64,000 nt of DNA from Streptomyces sp. V1I1 (GCF_030817355.1 NZ_JAUSZH010000001.1:1116001-1180000); one strand, 5' to 3'. Shown: positions 8,368-18,247, counted from the stretch's first letter. Program-made: numbers and translations. Notes: generated by a model from the letters alone, not told the origin.

Positions 8368-10095
8368 TCACGGGGTCTCGACCGGGTTGCGCTGGTCGTC
8401 GGGGCCCGCGCCCGGCGGCCCGATCCGGATCTCGAAGTCGCCGTCGTACTTCTTGTGACCCGCGATCACCGCCAACTCCACGGCCTCGACCCCGATCTCG
8501 CCGCGCACGATCAGCGGGTCGTGGCGCAGATCGCGCATCAGCGCCACGCACATGCCCACCATGACGATCACGAACGGCGCGGCCACCAGGATCGTCAGAT
8601 TCTGCAGTCCCGCCAGTGCGTCGCCCTTTCCGTTCCCGATGAGCAGCATGATCGCCGCGACGGCACCTGTCACCACGCCCCAGAAGACGACCACGAGTTT
8701 GGACGGTTCGAACGAGCCCTTCTGCGACAGCGTCCCCATCACGATGGACGCGGCGTCCGCGCCAGACACGAAGAAGATGCCGACCAGGATCATCACCAGC
8801 AGGCTCATCGCCGTGGGGATCGGATACTGCTGCAGCACCGCGAAGAGCTGGCCCTCCGGCGTCGTCTCGTCGCCTAGCTGCTTGCGCTCCTGCAGCTTCA
8901 TCGCCGTACCGCCGAAGACCGCGAACCACACCAGGCTGACGGTGCTCGGCACCAGGATGACCCCGCCGACGAACTGACGGATCGTGCGCCCCCGGCTGAT
9001 CCTGGCAATGAACATTCCGACGAACGGCGTCCAGGAGATCCACCAGGCCCAGTAGAAGACCGTCCAGCTGCCCAGCCAGTCGGCGACGCCCTCGCCGCCG
9101 GTGGCCTCGGTGCGGCCGGCGAGCTGTGGCAGATCGCCCAAGTAGGAGAAGATCGACGTCGGCAGCAGATCGAGGACGATGATCGTCGGCCCCGCGACGA
9201 AGACGAAGACGACGAGCAGCAGCGCCAGCACCATATTGGTGTTGGACAGCCACTGGATGCCCTTCTCGACGCCGGAGACCGCGGACGCGACGAAGGCAAC
9301 GGTCAGCACCGCGATGATGCCGACGAGCAGACCGGTGCTGACCTTGTCCATCCAGCCCAGCTCCTGGACGCCACTGCCGATCTGCAGGGTGCCGAGGCCG
9401 AGCGAGGCCGCGGAGCCGAAGAGCGTCGCGAAGATCGCGAGGATGTCGATGACCCGGCCGGGTGCGCCGTAGGCGTTCTTCTTGCCGATGAGCGGCACGA
9501 AGACCGCGCTGACGGTCTGTCGCCTGCGGCGGCGGAAGGTGCTGTAGGCGATGGCGAGTCCTACGACGGCATAGATCGCCCAGGGGTGCAGGGTCCAGTG
9601 GAAGAGCGTGGTGGCCATGGCCGTCTGCATGGCTTGCGCCGAGTCGGCGGGGGCGGTGCCGGGCGGCGGCTTGATGAAATGGGCGAGCGGCTCGCTCACT
9701 CCGTAGAACATCAGGCCGATGCCCATGCCCGCGCTGAACATCATGGCGACCCAGGACACCGTCCGGAACTCCGGGCCCTCGCCATCCTGCCCGAGCGGGA
9801 TCTTGCCGTAGCGGCTGATGGCGAGCCAGAGGGCGAAGACCACAAAGCCGGAGGCGGCGAGCACGAACGCCCAACCGCCGTTGTGGATCAGCCCGCTCAG
9901 CATCTTGCTGGAGACGCTCTCGAGGGTGTCGGTGGCGACGGCGCCCCACACCACGAAGGCGAGGGTGAGGATGGCAGTGACGCCGAAGACCACCCGGTCT
10001 GTCCTGGCGCGCTCGGTCTCCTGAGGATGGCCGGGGAGAGCCGCCGTCACCGGCCGCTCTCCCCGGCTTCCCGGTTGCTGTTCGTCGTGCGACAC
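8368..10095 (-). CDS. BCCT family betaine/choline/carnitine transporter
   Basis: 575 aa from the GTG at 10095, chosen because GAAAGG sits 8 bp upstream; the frame is open to a GTG at 10104, which would overlap that site. About 12 hydrophobic segments span residues 35-525. The diagnostic BCCT segment GMGIGLMFYGVSEPLAHF lies near residue 115. The tryptophan-rich substrate region is present near residue 345 (WTVFYWAWWISWTPFVGMFI), followed by ARISRGRTIRQFV. The family imports quaternary ammonium osmolytes such as glycine betaine, usually with sodium, for osmoprotection. The C-terminal ~60 residues are hydrophilic and may be an osmosensing tail. It appears monocistronic; the upstream neighbour is a peptidase gene. 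Confidence 0.95.
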   Translation of the reverse strand: MSHDEQQPGSRGERPVTAALPGHPQETERARTDRVVFGVTAILTLAFVVWGAVATDTLESVSSKMLSGLIHNGGWAFVLAASGFVVFALWLAISRYGKIPLGQDGEGPEFRTVSWVAMMFSAGMGIGLMFYGVSEPLAHFIKPPPGTAPADSAQAMQTAMATTLFHWTLHPWAIYAVVGLAIAYSTFRRRRRQTVSAVFVPLIGKKNAYGAPGRVIDILAIFATLFGSAASLGLGTLQIGSGVQELGWMDKVSTGLLVGIIAVLTVAFVASAVSGVEKGIQWLSNTNMVLALLLVVFVFVAGPTIIVLDLLPTSIFSYLGDLPQLAGRTEATGGEGVADWLGSWTVFYWAWWISWTPFVGMFIARISRGRTIRQFVGGVILVPSTVSLVWFAVFGGTAMKLQERKQLGDETTPEGQLFAVLQQYPIPTAMSLLVMILVGIFFVSGADAASIVMGTLSQKGSFEPSKLVVVFWGVVTGAVAAIMLLIGNGKGDALAGLQNLTILVAAPFVIVMVGMCVALMRDLRHDPLIVRGEIGVEAVELAVIAGHKKYDGDFEIRIGPPGAGPDDQRNPVETP

Positions 10096-10172
10096 GAGTG
10101 GCACCTTTCAAGGTTTGGACCTGCTTTCACTCCTCCGCTACCCCCTACCACAAGTGATGCACGCCACCCTCC

Positions 10173-11453
10173 TCAACAGGCGGTGACCGGTTGCCCCGCT
10201 GTGAGGTGGTATGCCGCACGGGAATCGAGAAGCAGCGGGATCAGTTCGCGCTGGGACTGGCGCAGCGGTACGAACGCCCCGTCCCCCTCCGGCCTCGACG
10301 CGACGCCGTGCAGCGCCAGTTCGTCCCGCACGTCCGCGTACTGCGCCGCGTCGAGGCGGTAGCCGCAGGGCGGATCCTCCAGGGTCTCCTCCGCCGTCGC
10401 CGGGTCGTTGTCGGCGCCGCCCAGATAGACCGGACCGCGGTCCTTGAAACCGGCCAGCCTCGCGGCTCCGGTCGCCACCTCGATCCGGCCGCGCCGTTCG
10501 TCGACGAAGACCAACAGACCGTCCACGGCGGTCAGTTGACTGTCGACCCGGCGACGGTTGTTCAGCGCGGGGTCGGCCTTCTCCTCCTCCGTGAGGGGGT
10601 CGACGCGGCTCTCGATCAGCAGGCCCAGGGCGTTCTTGACGCCCGAGGCATTGCGCAGGATGCGCTCCTGGCCGTCGCCCGCCACCTGCTTGACGGGGTC
10701 GCCGGTGACCGGGTCGGTCCATATGCCGTAGGTGCCGGTGCTGAAGCCGCTGTCGTGCGCGGCCGGGCGGACGTAGTGCTCGGAGAGGGTCTGCGACTCC
10801 TGGTGAACCTTGGCGTCGGTGTTGAGGTTGCGCGGCCAGAGGTCGAAGAGGTCCTTGTCGTAGTACGGCGGGGTGGCGCCGTACTCGTGCAAGTCGTAGA
10901 CGATGTCCGGGCGCTGGTCCCGGATGACGGCGGCCAGCGCCCGCGCCTCGGCGGTCTTCAGGGCGATGTGGTCGCGGTTGATGTCGACCCCGTCGGAGTT
11001 GCCGCGGGTGTCCGCCGCCCGCCCGTCCGGGTTGGCCGTGGGGACGACGAGGATTCTCGTACGGGACAGCAGCCGGCGGGTTTCGCCGTCCCTGGCGTAC
11101 GCGAGATCGCGGATCGTGGTCAGACAGGCGTCGCGGCCCGAGGGCTCGTCGCCGTGCTGAGTGCAGATCAGCAGGACGGTGTTCGCGGCGTGCTGAGCGC
11201 CGATGTGTACGAGCTGGAGCGGCCGGCCCTGCTTCGTGGTGCCGATCCGGCCGACCGAGACCCGGTCGCTGCCGCGGTCGACGGCGGCGAGGAAAGCCTG
11301 CTCCTCGGGCTGGCTGGTCCAGCGCGCGCCTTGGCTGGTCTCGAAGCCGGTACGGGGCAGGCTGTGCGCCGCCTCGGCCGGCGCCGTGACCAGCGGCACG
11401 GCAAGCGCTGCCGCCGTGACCGTCAGTGCCAGGGTGCGGATACGGGACGTCAT
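10173..11453 (-). CDS. Secreted M14 family zinc carboxypeptidase
   Basis: 426 aa. A Sec signal peptide ([19 protein letters not shown], then AEAA) precedes the mature protein. The zinc site reads [10 protein letters not shown] (HxxE, near residue 100) and YDLHEYG (third ligand, near 195). NPDGR (near 142) and INRDH (near 157) complete the M14 substrate pocket. M14 carboxypeptidases remove C-terminal residues from peptides outside the cell; specificity cannot be assigned. Its ATG overlaps the stop of the upstream X-Pro dipeptidyl-peptidase gene by 4 bp (ATGA, 11450-11453), so the two are almost certainly co-translated, one attacking N-termini and one C-termini. Confidence 0.92.
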   Translation of the reverse strand: MTSRIRTLALTVTAAALAVPLVTAPAEAAHSLPRTGFETSQGARWTSQPEEQAFLAAVDRGSDRVSVGRIGTTKQGRPLQLVHIGAQHAANTVLLICTQHGDEPSGRDACLTTIRDLAYARDGETRRLLSRTRILVVPTANPDGRAADTRGNSDGVDINRDHIALKTAEARALAAVIRDQRPDIVYDLHEYGATPPYYDKDLFDLWPRNLNTDAKVHQESQTLSEHYVRPAAHDSGFSTGTYGIWTDPVTGDPVKQVAGDGQERILRNASGVKNALGLLIESRVDPLTEEEKADPALNNRRRVDSQLTAVDGLLVFVDERRGRIEVATGAARLAGFKDRGPVYLGGADNDPATAEETLEDPPCGYRLDAAQYADVRDELALHGVASRPEGDGAFVPLRQSQRELIPLLLDSRAAYHLTAGQPVTAC

Positions 11454-13426
11454 CGGCTGTCGCCTCCCGGGATCGGGCGGATGGGACGCGGCTCGGCCAC
11501 ACCGCTGAGCCGGGCTCCGCGCGGGGTGACGGACGCGGTGGACCCCGCGGTGGCGCGCACAAAGGCGGCGGGGCCGCCGACGATCGGCAGCTTCGCCGAT
11601 GTACGGGCCAGATCGAGGGTGAGCGCCGGAGTGCTCGCGGGCGGGTCGATGAGGTCCCTGTCCGTGCCGCCGACGATCAGGGCGAGCCGGTGCCCGGCCG
11701 GGACGACATGGTCACTTGCGTGCAGATCGAGAGTGATGGTGTACGCCGTGCCGGGGGTCAGCGGGCGGCCCTTCGCGTCGGAGGCGTGGTTGCCGAGGTC
11801 CGCCCACCCGCGGCTGAAGACCGTGTAGTCGACGGCTGCCGTGCGGGCCTTGGTCGCCTTGAAGCAGGGGCTGTCGCCCGGGGTGCTCGCGCCCCAGCAG
11901 CTGCGTTCGGCAAGGGTGGTGATGCCTTCGCCGGCTGCCGCGTAGTCGCGGATCGTGTCGGGGCCGAGGTCGACGAGGACCGCGGAGAGATGGGCGCTGG
12001 TGGTGGACGGCGTGGCGGTGATGGTCACCCTGGAGGAGCCGGACAGCCGAAGGTCACGGCCGAGGGGCTTGGTGATGAACCCGGCCTTGGAGGAGGTCGA
12101 CCGGTCGATCTGGGCGGCCCAGTCGGTCTCGTCGAGCGTCGGGTCGTCGGTGAAGGTCTCGGTCGCGCCGGGGCGTGCGGGCTGCAGACTCAGCGTGCCG
12201 ACGCCCGCCGCCGCACCCTTGTCCGGGCGGAGGCTGGTGGTGTCGGTGGACCGGGGCGGCCAGACGCGGTCGGTGGACCACCGGTCGGGTGCGCGCTCGA
12301 TGTCGGCCATCGGCTCGCGGTCGATGCCGTTGTCGTAGCCGAGAAGGTAGTGGTCGAACCAGCGGTGCAGGGTGCTGACCCACTCGGCGCGGCGGAAGTC
12401 GAACGGGTCGACGTGCCCGGTCTGCGAGAGCCAGACCTTGCGCTCCACGCCCTCGTCGGCAAGGGCGTCCCACCACTGGCCGAAGTGCTTGGAGCGGACG
12501 TTGAGGTCCTGCATTCCGTGCACGGCGAAGACGCTGGCCTCGACATTGTCCGCGTCGGCAACGTAGTCGCGCTCGCTCCACAGCCGGGTCAGATCACCGC
12601 TGCGGGGCGCCTCGTCGACCAGCCGCTGCTGGACGGCCTGGCAGCGGGCGCGGGCGTCGGGGCTCTCGACATAGTTGGAGAGCCAGTCGGGGCCCGAGTT
12701 GTAGAGCGGGGCGCCCTTGGCGAAGTAGTAGTCGTACCAGGAGGAGATGGCGCCGATCGGGACGATCGTCTTGAGCCCCTCGACTCCGGTGGCGGCCACG
12801 CCGTTGGCGATCGTGCCGTCGTAACTCTTGCCGATCATGCCGGTGCTGCCGGTGCTCCAGCCGGCCCGGGCACGCTCGCCGCCGGTGCGGGTGGTGTAGC
12901 CGCGGCCGCGGCCGTTCAGCCAGTCGACGACGGCCTTGGCGGACTGGATGTCCGAGCGGCCGCCGACGTCGACGCAGCCGTCGGAGCGGTTGGTGCCCGC
13001 CAGGTCGACCGCGACGAAGGCGTACCCGCGCGGGACAAAGAAGTTGTCGTAGTAGAGCGGAAACTGGACGGGGTTGCCATTCGCGTCGTATGTCTTCTTC
13101 TGGCTCTCGTTGCCGCGTCCGCAGCAGGAGTAGTACGGACTGGCGTCCATGATCACGGGAATCTTCCGGCCCTGCTGCGCGGGCTCACGCGGCCGGACGA
13201 TGTCGACGGCGACGCGATCGGTCCGCCCGTCTCCGTCGCCGTCGAGCCGGGTGTCCACCCATATGGACTCACGGATGGCGTTCTCGTACGAGTAGACGGG
13301 TCTGCTCTCCCGTACGGGCGCGCTGTGTGCGCCTGTCGGGGCCAGGGTCATGGCCATCAGGGCGGCCGAGGCCGCCGCCACCAGCGATCTGCACGTCAAG
13401 CGGGCGCCCCGCGCGTGTGTCGGCAT
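11450..13426 (-). CDS. Secreted Xaa-Pro dipeptidyl-peptidase (CocE/NonD family)
   Basis: 658 aa from ATG 13426, with a signal peptide ([20 protein letters not shown]). The S15 alpha/beta-hydrolase domain shows a catalytic serine in [11 protein letters not shown] (near residue 200), an acid region around [11 protein letters not shown], and a histidine in [11 protein letters not shown] (near 336). The last ~230 residues form the jelly-roll domain typical of X-Pro dipeptidyl-peptidase C-termini. The enzyme releases X-Pro dipeptides from peptide N-termini outside the cell; some family members are esterases, so the substrate is inferred. First gene of a two-gene unit with the M14 peptidase. TACCTT at -12 to -7 and no ribosome site suggest a leaderless transcript. 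Confidence 0.9.
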   Translation of the reverse strand: MPTHARGARLTCRSLVAAASAALMAMTLAPTGAHSAPVRESRPVYSYENAIRESIWVDTRLDGDGDGRTDRVAVDIVRPREPAQQGRKIPVIMDASPYYSCCGRGNESQKKTYDANGNPVQFPLYYDNFFVPRGYAFVAVDLAGTNRSDGCVDVGGRSDIQSAKAVVDWLNGRGRGYTTRTGGERARAGWSTGSTGMIGKSYDGTIANGVAATGVEGLKTIVPIGAISSWYDYYFAKGAPLYNSGPDWLSNYVESPDARARCQAVQQRLVDEAPRSGDLTRLWSERDYVADADNVEASVFAVHGMQDLNVRSKHFGQWWDALADEGVERKVWLSQTGHVDPFDFRRAEWVSTLHRWFDHYLLGYDNGIDREPMADIERAPDRWSTDRVWPPRSTDTTSLRPDKGAAAGVGTLSLQPARPGATETFTDDPTLDETDWAAQIDRSTSSKAGFITKPLGRDLRLSGSSRVTITATPSTTSAHLSAVLVDLGPDTIRDYAAAGEGITTLAERSCWGASTPGDSPCFKATKARTAAVDYTVFSRGWADLGNHASDAKGRPLTPGTAYTITLDLHASDHVVPAGHRLALIVGGTDRDLIDPPASTPALTLDLARTSAKLPIVGGPAAFVRATAGSTASVTPRGARLSGVAEPRPIRPIPGGDSR

Positions 13427-13432
13427 GGGCGG

Positions 13433-13438
13433 AAGGTA
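13433..13438 (-). promoter_or_regulatory. Candidate -10 element for a leaderless peptidase transcript
   Basis: TACCTT on the minus strand lies exactly at -12 to -7 from the ATG at 13426, and no ribosome binding site precedes that ATG. TTGCAC-like sequence lies further upstream but spacing is not ideal. Confidence 0.4.
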
Positions 13439-13518
13439 CTCCGGTCAACTCCTGTGCAACAGAGGGCATTCGGCTGCCCCAATCGATCTCGGCGGATGCG
13501 ACGCGACCGCCACTCTCG

Positions 13519-14061
13519 TCAGCGCAGCGCCTGCATGACGCGGCTGCGCAAGATCTCGTCCGCGATGGTGTCGGCGAATCGCCAGGCCGCGGCGGTGACT
13601 TCTTCGGTTTGCAGCTCGACGATCTCGGCCGAGGTGCGGAGGAGGAACCGGAAGTCGAAGTGCCGGTGGTCGGGTTCGCCCTTGGCGGGGTTGGCGGGGA
13701 TGTGGTGGGCGTCGACGTGAATCGGTCGGTCTCGGGCTGGGATGACGACCGAGGCCGGGATGCCGGTTTCCTCGGTCAACTCGCGCTGGGCGGCGGCGAG
13801 GAGGCTGGTGTCGCCCCCTTCGAGGTGTCCGCCGGGCAGCAGCCAGCGGTTCAGGGCGCGGTGCTTGACGTGGAGGATGCGCCCAGCGGGGTCGGCGAGG
13901 ATCGCTCCGGCGGTGACATGGCCTCGGAACTCCTTACGGCTACTGAGGTTGGCCTCGGCGTCGAGGAGTTCCGGGATGGCTGCGAGCCGCCATTTCTCGT
14001 CGGGGTGGGCGTCGAGGTAATTGGCGAGGGTCGCGCGGATATGGTCGGGCGTGATGGACAC
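13519..14061 (-). CDS. NUDIX hydrolase (regulator side of the cassette)
   Basis: 180 aa from the GTG at 14061, chosen because GAGGAG lies 6 bp upstream and homology begins at VSITPDHIRATLANYLDAHP; the longer open frame upstream overlaps another gene. The Nudix box is intact: GGHLEGGDTSLLAAAQRELT then EETGI (near residue 82), matching Gx5Ex7REUxEExGU. These enzymes hydrolyse nucleoside diphosphates linked to another group. The N-terminal ~40-residue helical extension is typical of NUDIX proteins found beside XRE/TPR regulators in Streptomyces. It follows the small ORF by about 10 bp and is probably co-transcribed with it and the regulator. Confidence 0.88.
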   Translation of the reverse strand: MSITPDHIRATLANYLDAHPDEKWRLAAIPELLDAEANLSSRKEFRGHVTAGAILADPAGRILHVKHRALNRWLLPGGHLEGGDTSLLAAAQRELTEETGIPASVVIPARDRPIHVDAHHIPANPAKGEPDHRHFDFRFLLRTSAEIVELQTEEVTAAAWRFADTIADEILRSRVMQALR

Positions 14062-14071
14062 GGGGGGCTCC

Positions 14072-14269
14072 TCACCGATTGAAATAGTCGAGCCAGGTCG
14101 CGGCGATGACGGCGCGATCGGTCGGACTGATCTCGTGCATGCCGGGGTCGAACCCGCCGCGGGCAAGTGCGGCGGAAGCAGCGAGTATCTCGGCCTGCAC
14201 GAGCAAGATGAACGGCTGGCTACTTTCATCACAAAGTCGGGAATTTACTGCGGCGTAGTTGCGCCTCAT
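14072..14269 (-). CDS. Small conserved-looking protein between regulator and NUDIX gene
   Basis: 65 aa if it starts at ATG 14269, 4 bp after the regulator's stop codon; a later GTG (VQAEILAAS) could be the start instead. The C-terminal half, ILAASAALARGGFDPGMHEI then SPTDRAVIAATWLDYFNR, has the sense of a compact helical protein, while the first 20 residues are less convincing. I do not recognise a family. The tight packing between two genes of the same direction supports it being real and co-transcribed. It could be a partner or small effector of the regulator (inference). Confidence 0.55.
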   Translation of the reverse strand: MRRNYAAVNSRLCDESSQPFILLVQAEILAASAALARGGFDPGMHEISPTDRAVIAATWLDYFNR

Positions 14270-14273
14270 TCTG

Positions 14274-15671
14274 TTAGGCGACGACGCCGAGTTCGGCGCG
14301 GGTGCGGTGGATGAACTCGCGGACGGCTGGCTCGCGCCGCCAGGGGGCCAGTGCCGCGTTGAACTCGCGGACGTAGTCCTTCGCGCGGGTGGACTGGACG
14401 CGGACGAGGATGTCGACGCTGCGATTGCCGAGTTCGAGGCCGTGGTCGAGGTCGCGGGCCTGCAGATGGGCGGTCCCCACGATCGCGAGCCGCATCCCGA
14501 CGGAGCGGGTGAACACCCCGGTCGGCATGGCGGCAGCCTGCTTGTTCCAGGCGAGAGTGGCCTTGGGATTCTTCAGGTCGCGGAAGACCTCAGCGGCGTC
14601 CGCCGACAGGCGGGCGTGGTGATAGAAGTCGATCCATCCGGGCTCGTCGCCGTTGTCGGTCTTGGCCTGGCCCAGCAGATCCTCGGAGGCTGCGAGGGCC
14701 CGTGAGGCGGACCTGGGGTCGTTCTCGCGGGCGTGAGCGCGGGCCTCGATCAGTTTGGTGAACGCCAGCACCCTGGGCGCCGCCTGGCCCTTGGCGCGTT
14801 CGAAGGCGCCCTGGGCCATGTCCACGGCCTGGGACGCGAAGCCCCGCATCAGGGACTGCATGGCCATCGTGGTCAGGACATAGCAGCCCAGCTGCACATC
14901 TCCGCCCGCGCGGGCCAGGCGGAGAGCCTGGATGAAGTGCCGCTGGGCGGCGTTGTGCTGCCCGACGTCGAACGCCGTCCACCCCGCCAGCCGCGACAAC
15001 TCGGCCGTCACGCTGAAGAGTTCACTGCCGACATCGTCGGAGAAAGTGCCCTGCAGGAGCGGGGCCGCCCTGTGCTCAAGACAGTCGGTGACGGAACTGG
15101 ACTTCCAGTTCCCGCCGCCATACTTCGAGTCCCAGTGACGGGCGTGGTCGGCTGCCTCGCGCAGCTCGTCCAGGTCCGAGCGGCCGACTTGCTGGCCGCC
15201 CTGGTGGTTGGCGGTCTCATCGGCGGGGCTGACGAGCCAGCGGGTGACGGGGACGGTGAACGCGGACACGGCGAAGCCGGACCCGGTGTCCTTGAGGAAG
15301 TCGCGGCGGTTCACGGAGCTCCAGAACGAAGTGGCGACGCGGACGGCGTCGGCGGGATCTCGCGAGAAATCCAACCCCACCGAAGCATCGATTGTCTCCG
15401 CCTCGCCCATACCGATTTCCGCGAGATTGACTGGCCGCCCCAGCCGTTCCCCAAGAGCTTGGGCCAGCAGCAGGGGCACCGGGAGCTTCGGGGTCATCCC
15501 GCGCCGACACCAGTTCGCCACGGAGGTATGCGAGTAGTCCGTCTCTATCCCGGCCTGGTGGGCGAGCTGGTTGACGCGCAGAGCCAGGGACTTGTGGCTC
15601 GCACCAGAGTCTTCGATGAGCCGGGCCAGGTCCGTATTGGGCGGACGGGTCCGACGGACTGTCGATGCCAC
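14274..15671 (-). CDS. XRE-type regulator with TPR-like sensor domain
   Basis: 465 aa from the GTG at 15671 (GGGGGA upstream); the frame is open further upstream but begins in the promoter region. Residues 8-75 form a Cro/C1-type HTH: NTDLARLIEDSGASHKSLAL then YSHTSVANWCRRG (recognition helix). Near residue 125 is NRRDFLKDTGSGFAVSAF, a Tat-like patch that recurs inside these regulators and often causes mislabelling as 'Tat signal protein'. The rest (200-450) is helical tetratricopeptide-like repeats (FDVGQHNAAQRHFIQALRLA and similar). This architecture resembles ligand- or peptide-sensing regulators; the ligand is unknown. It is divergent from the asparagine-synthase-like gene across 331 bp. 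Confidence 0.85.
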   Translation of the reverse strand: MASTVRRTRPPNTDLARLIEDSGASHKSLALRVNQLAHQAGIETDYSHTSVANWCRRGMTPKLPVPLLLAQALGERLGRPVNLAEIGMGEAETIDASVGLDFSRDPADAVRVATSFWSSVNRRDFLKDTGSGFAVSAFTVPVTRWLVSPADETANHQGGQQVGRSDLDELREAADHARHWDSKYGGGNWKSSSVTDCLEHRAAPLLQGTFSDDVGSELFSVTAELSRLAGWTAFDVGQHNAAQRHFIQALRLARAGGDVQLGCYVLTTMAMQSLMRGFASQAVDMAQGAFERAKGQAAPRVLAFTKLIEARAHARENDPRSASRALAASEDLLGQAKTDNGDEPGWIDFYHHARLSADAAEVFRDLKNPKATLAWNKQAAAMPTGVFTRSVGMRLAIVGTAHLQARDLDHGLELGNRSVDILVRVQSTRAKDYVREFNAALAPWRREPAVREFIHRTRAELGVVA

Positions 15672-16002
15672 GACGTCCCCCTTGACCAGTACTGGAGTGT
15701 TGCGTACGAGGTCGACTCGACTGGCTACAGAAAGTGGTACGCGGGCGGACTGAAGATTTTCAGTCGTACGCGAACCCCCGCTGGGCACGAAGAGTCATAC
15801 GCGATACGCGTGTTGGGTCACCGAGGGTATTGCCTGCGGGCCCACAGTGAACCGCGCACGCGAGTTGTGAGCCCCCCTGCGAGCCCTCCCCGATCTTGTT
15901 CCCGACCGCTGTGATGAGGGCCCAGGCCACCGCCGGAACTGGACGAGGCTCCTTCCGGCGGTGGCCGCCGACAGGCACCACTCACTCTCGGGGGTGAACC
16001 AG
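15672..16002. promoter_or_regulatory. Divergent promoter region with four TACGCG motifs
   Basis: This 331-bp non-coding gap separates the XRE regulator gene from the amidotransferase gene. TACGCG occurs at 15738-15743, 15767-15772, 15798-15803 and 15805-15810. ACTGAA-GATT-TTCAGT forms a 6-bp inverted repeat around 15750-15765. The stretch is visibly richer in A/T than its surroundings. It is the natural place for operators of the divergent regulator; that is an inference from position and motif recurrence. Confidence 0.5.
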
Positions 16003-17769
16003 ATGTGCGGAATCGCAGGACTGGCCGGACCGGACGCCCACTGGCACCAGATGACGGTGAAGGCCATGGGCATCGCCCAGCACTACCGCGGACCGGACGG
16101 CACCATGCACGCCGCATCCAGCGACGGGTGGGCGGTGCTGGCCATGAACACGCTGCTGATCGTGGACCCGCTGGCCCACCCCGGCCCCTACCTCGACCGC
16201 CCCTCGGGGGTGCTGCTGGCCTTCAACGGAGAGATCTACAACTACCGTCAGCGGGCCACAGCCTGGGGCATCGAGCTCGCTGAGAAAGAGACCGACGCCC
16301 ACCTCGTCCTCAAGGCCTGGACGAAGCTCGGACCGTCCTGCCTGGACGGGCTGGACGGCATGTTCGCCCTCGCGGTCTATGACCCCCGCGTCGGCAAGCT
16401 GTTCCTGGCCCGCGACCGGCTGGGGGAGAAGCCTCTCTACTGGCGCCTGGACGGCGGCCGGCTCGCGTTCGCCTCCGAGGTCACCTCCTTGATCGGCTAC
16501 GGTTCGGCACCGCTGATCGTCCGCCCGGAGATGTTGGCGATCGAGACCCCGGTCGGCGTCGACACCCCGTTTCAGGGCATCCAACTGCTGGCCCCGGCGA
16601 CGTTACTGACCTTCGACGTCGTGACCGCCTCGCTGCAACAGACCATCTGGTGGCGTCTGGAGAACCGGCTGCCGTTTGGGGGCGACTACCGCCAGGCCCT
16701 GGCCGCCTTCTCGGTCGTGCTGGCCGAGCAGGTCCCGCTTCGGGCCCCTGGCTGCGACTTCGCCCTACTGCTGTCCGGCGGCCTGGACTCCTCGGTTCTG
16801 GCCTATCTGATGCGGCCCCCGGTCTGCGTCACCGTCTCCTACCCGGGCCAGGACCGCCTGGACGAGTCGGATGTCGCGGCCCGGATCGCGCGGGACATCG
16901 GGGCCGAGCTCGTGGTGGTCGAGCCGGATCACATCGACTTCACCAAGATCCTGCCGCACATGATGTCCGCGCTGGACTACCCGATGGGCAACGCGTCCAC
17001 GTTCTCCGAGCACATGGCTTACCGGAAGGTCTCCGACCTCGGCCTGAAGGTGGTGGTCGGTGGGCTCGGTCCGGACGAATTCCTAATGGGCTACGTCCGC
17101 CATGCCCTGGTCCTGTTCGGTCCTGACGCCGTCCTCAAGGCGGGCCTGGACGCCTACCGGCCGCTTGCCGCCAAGCTCCTGCACACCGCGGGCCAGCAGT
17201 TGGAGCCTGGCGAGTCGGTCACCCGGCTCATCCTGCGCGGACCGGACCCCGAGATGCGGCTCAGGGCCTTGGTCGCCGACGCCATGGAACGGGCTGGCGG
17301 CGACCTGGCTAGGGGGCTGACCCTGGCCGATCTGGCAACGGCCTGGCGGCCGTTGGTGATGACGAGCGACAAGCTCGCCTCCGCCCACGCATTGGAGCGC
17401 CGGTCCCCCTACCTAGCGCGTGAACTGGTGGAGCTGTCCTACCGACTCCCGGTCGAGCACAAGATCGCCGATCCGGCGTCGGGCAAGCGGATCCTGCGGG
17501 ATGCCGCGAAGGCCCTCGGCCTGCCCCGCGAGGTCTGGGGAAGCCGCGACAAGCTCGGCTTCTCCTCCCCTGTCCCCACCTGGCTCAACGGCCCCCTCGC
17601 GACCTGGGCAGACGCCCAGATCCGCACCGCGCTCGCCGAGGCCCCGGCCGCGCTGCGGCCGCTGCTGACGGACGGCCTCAAGCCTGGCGGCCGGTTCGAC
17701 CGGACGAGGATGCAGGCCCTGCTGGCAGCCGCCTGGTTTTCACACCAGTCGGTGAGGGCTGCCGCATGA
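16003..17769 (+). CDS. Asparagine-synthase-like glutamine amidotransferase
   Basis: 588 aa from ATG 16003, which places the essential nucleophile at Cys2 (MCGIAGLAG); an upstream in-frame start would bury it. The N-terminal Ntn glutaminase is intact: HYRGPDG, AFNGEIYNYR, ETDAHLVLKAW, LDGMFALAVYD and ARDRLGEKPLYW. The C-terminal ATP-dependent ligase carries the PP-loop LLLSGGLDSSVLAYL (near residue 258) and GGLGPDEFLMGY. So both ammonia production from glutamine and ATP activation of a carboxylate should work. The acceptor need not be aspartate: AsnB-like enzymes also amidate uronic acids in moenomycin and O-antigen pathways. Co-directional with a NUDIX gene and a nucleotide-sugar dehydrogenase. 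A TTA leucine codon at 16603-16605 and several CTA codons are unusual for this genome type. Confidence 0.9.
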   Translation: MCGIAGLAGPDAHWHQMTVKAMGIAQHYRGPDGTMHAASSDGWAVLAMNTLLIVDPLAHPGPYLDRPSGVLLAFNGEIYNYRQRATAWGIELAEKETDAHLVLKAWTKLGPSCLDGLDGMFALAVYDPRVGKLFLARDRLGEKPLYWRLDGGRLAFASEVTSLIGYGSAPLIVRPEMLAIETPVGVDTPFQGIQLLAPATLLTFDVVTASLQQTIWWRLENRLPFGGDYRQALAAFSVVLAEQVPLRAPGCDFALLLSGGLDSSVLAYLMRPPVCVTVSYPGQDRLDESDVAARIARDIGAELVVVEPDHIDFTKILPHMMSALDYPMGNASTFSEHMAYRKVSDLGLKVVVGGLGPDEFLMGYVRHALVLFGPDAVLKAGLDAYRPLAAKLLHTAGQQLEPGESVTRLILRGPDPEMRLRALVADAMERAGGDLARGLTLADLATAWRPLVMTSDKLASAHALERRSPYLARELVELSYRLPVEHKIADPASGKRILRDAAKALGLPREVWGSRDKLGFSSPVPTWLNGPLATWADAQIRTALAEAPAALRPLLTDGLKPGGRFDRTRMQALLAAAWFSHQSVRAAA

Positions 17770-17797
17770 TCCTCAACTCCCTTACTACGGTGACGGG

Positions 17798-18235
17798 ATG
17801 CACTCTGCCACCACCCGTCCCGAGCGCCCGGCCACCGCCCGCGGCGCGGTCGCCATCATCACCAACCGGCGCGGCGAACTTCTCCTGCACCTGCGGGACG
17901 ACCTGCCCAATATCGCCTGGCCCGCCCACTGGAGCTTGCTCGGGGGCGGCGCCGACGAGGGGGAGAGCCCTACCGAGACGGTTGTCCGCGAGCTCTACGA
18001 GGAAGCGGGACTCGTCCCCAGGAATCTCACCGAGCTCTTCGAGCTCCGCGACGAACACGGCTCCGGCCAGCTGATCAGCTTCTTCGCCGCCGACTGGGAC
18101 GGCGACGAGACCACGCTGCCGCTGGCCGAGGGCGTCAAGCTCCAGTTCTTTGCCCCCGAACACCTCGACGTCCTCACGATCCCGCCGTTCATCCGGGACG
18201 GGATCCACCTCTATCTGGCCGCCCGGCCCGCCTGA
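17798..18235 (+). CDS. NUDIX hydrolase (biosynthetic side of the cassette)
   Basis: 145 aa from ATG 17798, 28 bp after the amidotransferase stop. The Nudix box is complete: GGGADEGESPTETVVRELYE then EAGL (near residue 50). It begins with GAVAIITNRRGELLLHLRDD and ends IPPFIRDGIHLYLAA. Such compact NUDIX proteins cleave nucleoside-diphosphate compounds. Between an amidotransferase and a nucleotide-sugar dehydrogenase, a sugar-nucleotide or a by-product of its synthesis is a plausible substrate (inference). It differs clearly from the other NUDIX protein of this cassette, which has an N-terminal extension. Confidence 0.9.
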   Translation: MHSATTRPERPATARGAVAIITNRRGELLLHLRDDLPNIAWPAHWSLLGGGADEGESPTETVVRELYEEAGLVPRNLTELFELRDEHGSGQLISFFAADWDGDETTLPLAEGVKLQFFAPEHLDVLTIPPFIRDGIHLYLAARPA

Positions 18236-18247
18236 GCCCTTCCCGGG

